A DNA stretch of 10,151 nt from an uncultured Candidatus Poseidoniales archaeon (lineage in GTDB: Archaea; Thermoplasmatota; Poseidoniia; Poseidoniales; Thalassarchaeaceae), in contig CATMIM010000016.1 of the NCBI GenBank assembly GCA_950068635.1, forward strand, positions 1 to 10,151, in the 5' to 3' direction. The notes below the pieces were generated by a model, which saw nothing but the letters and a program-made list of their open reading frames with translations, had not been told where the DNA came from and did no database searches. Positions 7,246-10,151 of this stretch are shown in pieces (the first letter of the stretch is position 1; the number at the start of each line of letters is the position of its first letter). The position numbers and the translations under genes are program-made.

Positions 7246-8295
7246 ATGCAGCAGATGCGTGACCTGCTCGAACGCCTGCTGGCGGCCGGTCTGCCGGTGA
7301 CTCCGGAGATCAGTGATGCGATGCTCGCGGTCGACATCCAGCACTTCACCGACCACGACCTCATCCCCTTCCTGCACGACCGCCCAGTGGTGTTCCTCGA
7401 GACTCCCGCAGGCGGCGTGAAGACCATCTCCGCCCCGCACATGGTGGTCACGCTGCTGCACCACCTTGAGTTGCAGCCGGGACAGGAGGTGCTGCTCCTC
7501 GGTGCCAAAGGAGGCTACATCGCCGCTCTGATCAGCCACATCGTCGGTCCCGGGGGAAGGGTCACCGTCGTCGATCCGTCCCGCGAGGTGGTCGAACACG
7601 TGCGTCAGCGGTTGAAGGAGCACTGCGACGGCCGCTTCACAATCCGCAAGATGCGCTCGCTCACCTACGCCCCTCCGCACCTTCCTGAACCGCTCAACAG
7701 GGTGCTGGTAACAGGTTCGCTGGTCGAGTTACCGCCCTGGCTGGAGGAGAGGGTGTCGGAGGGTGGATTCGTGATCGCGCCTCTCGGACACCGCAACTCC
7801 CAGCGTCTCGTGAAGCGGGAACGTCAGGATGGGTGGCTTGACACCGACCTTGGAGGAGTCCTGTTCGGACCGGTTGACATAGCCGAAACCGAGCAAGAGC
7901 CGACCGGAGCGGCACAACTGGCGAACCTTCTCAACGAAGCGGCTGACATCGGGGGTGAGATCGGCCTGTTCGACGAAGAGACCCAGGAACTGCTGCGGCA
8001 ACTGGCGGAGCAACTGCGAGAACTTCCCGATGGACTGCCTCCGGTGGTGTTGACCGGTGATGAGGACGTCTGGGAGGATGAGGAGGGGGTGACAATCGAC
8101 ATCGAGGGCCTCGATTTCGACGATGAACACCCTCTTCTGAGACTGCTGGAGGAGTCGGCTGACTGGCTGCTCCCCCTGTGGCCTGCTCTGGTAGCGTTGT
8201 TCGATGCGCGTATGCAGCATCCAGGCGCTCCAGAAGGCGATGAGGAAGAGGAAGAGGGCCAAGGATTCGGAAGTCACGATGATCTTGTTCCCTGA
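7246..8295 (+). CDS. Diverged protein-L-isoaspartate O-methyltransferase-like protein with C-terminal extension
   Basis: Residues about 1-185 match the PCMT family, which methylates L-isoaspartyl residues in damaged proteins using S-adenosylmethionine. Visible: KTISAPHM at 59-66, corresponding to the family QTIS(A/Q)P segment; VLLLGAKGGYIAAL at about 82-95 in the place of SAM motif I; VTVVDPS at 106-112 with the acidic motif II residue; and a segment near 151-181 with VTGSLVELPPWL and GGFVIAPLG. Motif I is unusual: the normal acidic residue is Leu and the GxGxG pattern is GAKGG, so SAM binding may be altered. Residues about 210-349 are an extra region not typical of PCMT (about 210-220 residues in all), with Leu-rich helical stretches and an acidic end (GDEEEEE). 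The frame is open from a TTG at 7219, but ATG 7246 fits the TATA-like box and removes an unconserved leader; ATG 7255 is also possible. The family is fairly sure, the activity uncertain. Confidence 0.75.
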   Translation: MQQMRDLLERLLAAGLPVTPEISDAMLAVDIQHFTDHDLIPFLHDRPVVFLETPAGGVKTISAPHMVVTLLHHLELQPGQEVLLLGAKGGYIAALISHIVGPGGRVTVVDPSREVVEHVRQRLKEHCDGRFTIRKMRSLTYAPPHLPEPLNRVLVTGSLVELPPWLEERVSEGGFVIAPLGHRNSQRLVKRERQDGWLDTDLGGVLFGPVDIAETEQEPTGAAQLANLLNEAADIGGEIGLFDEETQELLRQLAEQLRELPDGLPPVVLTGDEDVWEDEEGVTIDIEGLDFDDEHPLLRLLEESADWLLPLWPALVALFDARMQHPGAPEGDEEEEEGQGFGSHDDLVP

Positions 8296-8360
8296 TCGGG
8301 CCCGAGGGGTGTCGCCCGCGCGGCTTTTACGGGTCGGGTGAATCGAAAGAATGACCCTCC
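8296..8360 (+). promoter_or_regulatory. Intergenic region with putative promoter of the HEAT-repeat gene
   Basis: The 10-base palindrome TCGGGCCCGA (8296-8305) follows the methyltransferase-like stop codon directly; it lacks a T-tract and is a doubtful terminator. CTTTTAC (8324-8330) is the only AT-rich patch and is centred about 34 bases before the ATG at 8361, so a transcript starting near 8353 would have a leader of roughly 8 bases. The AT-rich core resembles the CTTTTG patch before the preceding gene, which supports a shared promoter style. Confidence 0.35.
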
Positions 8361-9389
8361 ATGTTGCAGCAGCACGCCGCTCGCCTCACGCACCGAGATG
8401 TGCGCCAACGCCGGCGCGCAGTGCGCAAGTTGTTCGAATTAGATGATCCTGCTGCACTGGTTCACTTCCAGCCCCTGCTCGACTCCGATGATGGGTGGAC
8501 TCATGCGAAAGCCGCCGATGCCTACAGGCGCTGGTTCGGCCCGGAACACGAGGAGCTCGGAGACCGGCTCGTCGACGACTCCCGTGCCGAGGGTCGTCTG
8601 CTGGCTGCCGAGATCCTGCCTCGTCTCGGTGAGGCGGCTCGTGCGCATCTCTCAGCCCTGACGGAATCCCCTGAATCTGATGTACGACTGCAGGCGTACA
8701 CCGGTCTGGTGGCGATCTCCGGTGACGACCTGCTCCCTGTGCTCGAGCAAGCCGCTGCCGACGAGCATCACAGCGTGCGCAGGTTGGCTGCCCTGCGGGC
8801 TCATGCTCTGGTGGAAGATCGGGCCAAGGAACTGCTCTCCAATGCGCTCAAGGATGGTCATCATCGCGTCCGCGGCGCCGCGTTGGAGTCGATCGGCTCA
8901 CTGTCTGACGTGAACTCATTCAGGGATCTGCTGCTGCTGGTCATCGTAGACCGTCGACCGCTGCTGAGAGCGGAAGCGGCGAGATTGCTGCTCCCGCTCG
9001 ATTGGGAGTCAGGCGACCGGGCCATTCTGCTGGATCTGCTGCGCGACCCGGACGGTGAGATGGTGCGGGTCATCACCGCCATGCTGCGCGAGCGCGACTG
9101 GCTGGCTGTTTCCGAGGTGGTCGCGGCTGTGAAGGGGAGCCAGGCGACGACTCTGCTCGCACGCCTGCTGCGCGGCGATTCCAGCGAATCCGCGACCTCC
9201 CTCAGGACGGAACTCCTCAACGACGGCACCTGCGAGCGCATGCTGCGTCTGCGCCTGCTCGAGCAACTGCATGGTAAACGCTGCACTGCGGGCGAGTTGG
9301 ACGCAGCCGAACAACTTGCTGACAGCGACGATGAATTGCTATCCCAGGCGGCGAACAGCCTGCTGGAAGATGTCGCCGCGCGCAGTTGA
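8361..9389 (+). CDS. HEAT-repeat (PBS-lyase-type) protein
   Basis: 342 residues made almost wholly of paired helices of about 30 residues each. Clear repeat units include about 10-40 (DVRQRRRAVRKLFEL), 104-133 (PESDVRLQAYTGLVAI), 134-163 (EHHSVRRLAALRAHAL) and 166-195 (GHHRVRGAALESIGSL), with the typical D/H-xx-VR-xxAA spacing. Later helices (196-342) are more diverged. There is no signal peptide, membrane segment or catalytic motif, so it is probably a cytoplasmic scaffold or protein-binding solenoid; some HEAT proteins of this type assist in cofactor attachment, but nothing here shows that. The ATG at 8361 is followed at once by repeat-like sequence. It lies 65 bases after the methyltransferase-like gene on the same strand and has its own possible promoter. 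The partner is unknown. Confidence 0.8.
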   Translation: MLQQHAARLTHRDVRQRRRAVRKLFELDDPAALVHFQPLLDSDDGWTHAKAADAYRRWFGPEHEELGDRLVDDSRAEGRLLAAEILPRLGEAARAHLSALTESPESDVRLQAYTGLVAISGDDLLPVLEQAAADEHHSVRRLAALRAHALVEDRAKELLSNALKDGHHRVRGAALESIGSLSDVNSFRDLLLLVIVDRRPLLRAEAARLLLPLDWESGDRAILLDLLRDPDGEMVRVITAMLRERDWLAVSEVVAAVKGSQATTLLARLLRGDSSESATSLRTELLNDGTCERMLRLRLLEQLHGKRCTAGELDAAEQLADSDDELLSQAANSLLEDVAARS

Positions 9390-9411
9390 TCACGCTCTGT
9401 CGAGACACTCA

Positions 9412-9442
9412 GGGTCCCCCGGGGGATTCCCATTTGTGTTTG
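9412..9442 (+). terminator. Possible terminator hairpin after the HEAT-repeat gene
   Basis: A perfect 12-base palindrome, TCCCCCGGGGGA (9415-9426), flanked by GGG (9412-9414) and CCC (9429-9431), can form a GC-rich hairpin. It is followed by a T-rich stretch (ATTTGTGTTTG, 9432-9442). It lies 26 bases after the stop codon at 9389. The T-rich stretch could equally be part of the promoter of the small gene downstream. Confidence 0.35.
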
Positions 9443-9444
9443 AA

Positions 9445-9450
9445 GGAGGT
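9445..9450 (+). promoter_or_regulatory. Shine-Dalgarno-like GGAGGT before the small membrane protein
   Basis: GGAGGT is a full match to the anti-Shine-Dalgarno core, and I see no comparable element close before the other starts here. The gap is 13 bases to an in-frame GTG (9464) and 19 to the ATG (9470), both longer than usual, so its use as a ribosome site is uncertain. A stop codon at 9458 rules out starts further upstream in this frame. Confidence 0.4.
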
Positions 9451-9469
9451 TGGAAAGTAATCAGTGACC

Positions 9470-9622
9470 ATGACAGCGGAGATGGAGCAGGCACTCGCCA
9501 TCACGGGACTCTTCCTGTTGATGGCCGCCTCGACTGGGATGCTTTTCGTGCTGCGGAGACTGATCAGCAGTACCGGTGCCCGGGACACTGTGTTCACCGA
9601 CGAAGATGAGTACTGGGCATGA
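9470..9622 (+). CDS. Small single-helix membrane protein, function unknown
   Basis: A 50-residue frame beginning MTAEMEQALAITG. Residues about 8-28 form one hydrophobic helix (LAITGLFLLMAASTGMLFVL) followed at once by RRL, so positive-inside topology would put the N-terminus outside and the C-terminus in the cytoplasm. The C-terminal half is hydrophilic and ends in an acidic/aromatic tail (DEDEYWA). There is no cleavable signal and no Cys. A GGAGGT lies upstream; GTG 9464 is an alternative start adding two residues. It ends 20 bases before the convergent end of the SerK-like gene. I do not recognise a family. Support for it being real: a coherent helix with a basic flank, an upstream Shine-Dalgarno match, and neat filling of a gap between genes. 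Confidence 0.6.
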   Translation: MTAEMEQALAITGLFLLMAASTGMLFVLRRLISSTGARDTVFTDEDEYWA

Positions 9623-9642
9623 CTTCCCGAGCGGCGGTTCGG

Positions 9643-10134
9643 TCAGTCATTCTCCTCGCGTAACTGCTCGAGCGTCACGGATATCGGTGGCAGGTGGTCG
9701 GCGAGAGTATGGCGACTGGTCTTCGGCGGGTAGACCTCGTCTGACAACCCCATGGCCAGGACATCCTGCTTTGAGATGGATCCGAGCTCCGATGCGGGCC
9801 AGAGAGAGACAGTGATGTCGTCATCATCCAGGTAATCCACCACGACTGCGGGCAACCTGCGTAACCCCAGCCGTAATCCCACCTGATGCCGGTGGTGCCC
9901 GTCGAGCAGGACACCGCTCTTGCCGTCCACGATCACGGGTTTGGTGTAGCACCCCCACTTGAGCGTCACCTCCAGCAGTTGGACCACCTTCTTCTCGATG
10001 ACCTGCTCGTGCGGCAGAAGCGAGTCGATCGGCAGCAATTCGACCTGCATGGACACCGCTGGGAGGTCCACCGTCAAATGGGTTGCCGCGGCGGGACGTG
10101 GCTGGTGTGCAGGCGAAAGGGGAATGAGTGGCAT
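9643..10134 (-). CDS. ParB-fold protein resembling free L-serine kinase SerK
   Basis: The protein has a ParB/sulfiredoxin-type domain (about residues 29-115) whose pattern matches archaeal SerK, which phosphorylates free serine to O-phosphoserine with ADP as donor for cysteine synthesis. Visible: PHEQ at 41-44, where Glu43 lines up with the catalytic Glu of the Thermococcus enzyme as I recall it; a KP pair at 65-66; LDGHHR at 77-82, the phosphate-binding signature; LPAVVVDYLDDD at 94-105; WPAS at 112-115; and PPKTSRH at 136-142. The protein is 163 residues, shorter than the Thermococcus enzyme (roughly 240). The long start (10134) is used; ATG 10050 (residue 29) is a serious alternative, since the domain begins there, residues 1-28 are Pro/Ala-rich, and ATTTGA is centred about 26 bases before it. 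Chromosome-partitioning ParB is unlikely: no helix-turn-helix region and no parA beside it. SerK activity is inferred. Confidence 0.7.
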   Translation of the reverse strand: MPLIPLSPAHQPRPAAATHLTVDLPAVSMQVELLPIDSLLPHEQVIEKKVVQLLEVTLKWGCYTKPVIVDGKSGVLLDGHHRHQVGLRLGLRRLPAVVVDYLDDDDITVSLWPASELGSISKQDVLAMGLSDEVYPPKTSRHTLADHLPPISVTLEQLREEND

Positions 10135-10149
10135 GCGCGCACGGCGCGC
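10135..10149. repeat. GCGCGC inverted repeat at window end
   Basis: Two GCGCGC units (10135-10140 and 10144-10149) separated by ACG lie directly before the long start of the SerK-like gene. They could form a 6-bp hairpin, but simple GC repeats arise easily in DNA of this composition, and the window ends two bases later. Confidence 0.25.
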
Positions 10150-10151
10150 GT

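Noticed and set aside
8861..9433. 190-codon minus-strand frame opposite the HEAT-repeat gene
   Set aside because: Ser/Arg-rich translation of the complement of a Leu/Ala/Asp-rich helical repeat gene; a composition effect only.
9643..10134. Chromosome-partitioning ParB, with nearby palindromes as parS-like sites
   Set aside because: The protein lacks a helix-turn-helix region, no parA is adjacent, and DGHHR with PHEQ fits the SerK group better; the GCGCGC repeat is simple sequence.
1..10151. CRISPR array, insertion sequence, integrase or defence cassette
   Set aside because: I found no regularly spaced repeats, no transposase or recombinase motifs and no terminal inverted repeats with target duplications; tRNA-Val has no adjoining integrase or repeated 3' end.

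Overview
The window looks like a piece of a GC-rich euryarchaeal genome, most likely a planktonic Marine Group II/III (Poseidoniia-type) lineage. Three things point there: (1) a complete small subunit (DP1) of the archaeal D-family DNA polymerase on the minus strand; (2) a very large secreted GH57 alpha-glucanase tethered to the membrane by a C-terminal helix, a layout in keeping with polymer-degrading marine archaea; (3) several starts with an AT-rich TATA-like box about 26-36 bases upstream and little or no leader. The Marine Group assignment is inference; only the archaeal assignment is strong.

Layout. Bases 1-94 hold a 7-bp inverted repeat and a TATA-like box in front of a 1485-residue cell-surface GH57 enzyme (95-4552, +). 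It runs convergently into DP1 (4549-6207, -), and the two TAG stops share one CTAG palindrome. Upstream of DP1 on the same strand lie a stand-alone CinA/PncC-type amidase domain protein with an acidic tail (6320-7057, -) and a tRNA-Val with anticodon UAC (7094-7166, -). These three may form one minus-strand transcription unit: tRNA, cinA, DP1. From a short divergent promoter region the plus strand then carries a diverged protein-L-isoaspartate methyltransferase-like protein with a long acidic C-terminal extension (7246-8295), a HEAT-repeat protein (8361-9389) and a 50-residue single-helix membrane protein (9470-9622). The last gene, on the minus strand, is a ParB-fold protein that resembles the free-serine kinase SerK (9643-10134).

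The genes do not form one pathway. They are a housekeeping group (replication, tRNA, nucleotide or protein repair, serine/cysteine metabolism) next to a scavenging enzyme for external alpha-glucans. I see no mobile element, CRISPR array, integrase or defence cassette. The least described items are the 50-residue membrane protein, the unassigned C-terminal region of the methyltransferase-like protein, the repeated VDWD motif in the CinA tail, and palindromes placed beside the presumed promoters of the GH57 and DP1 genes. There is no gene-free stretch longer than 300 bases.
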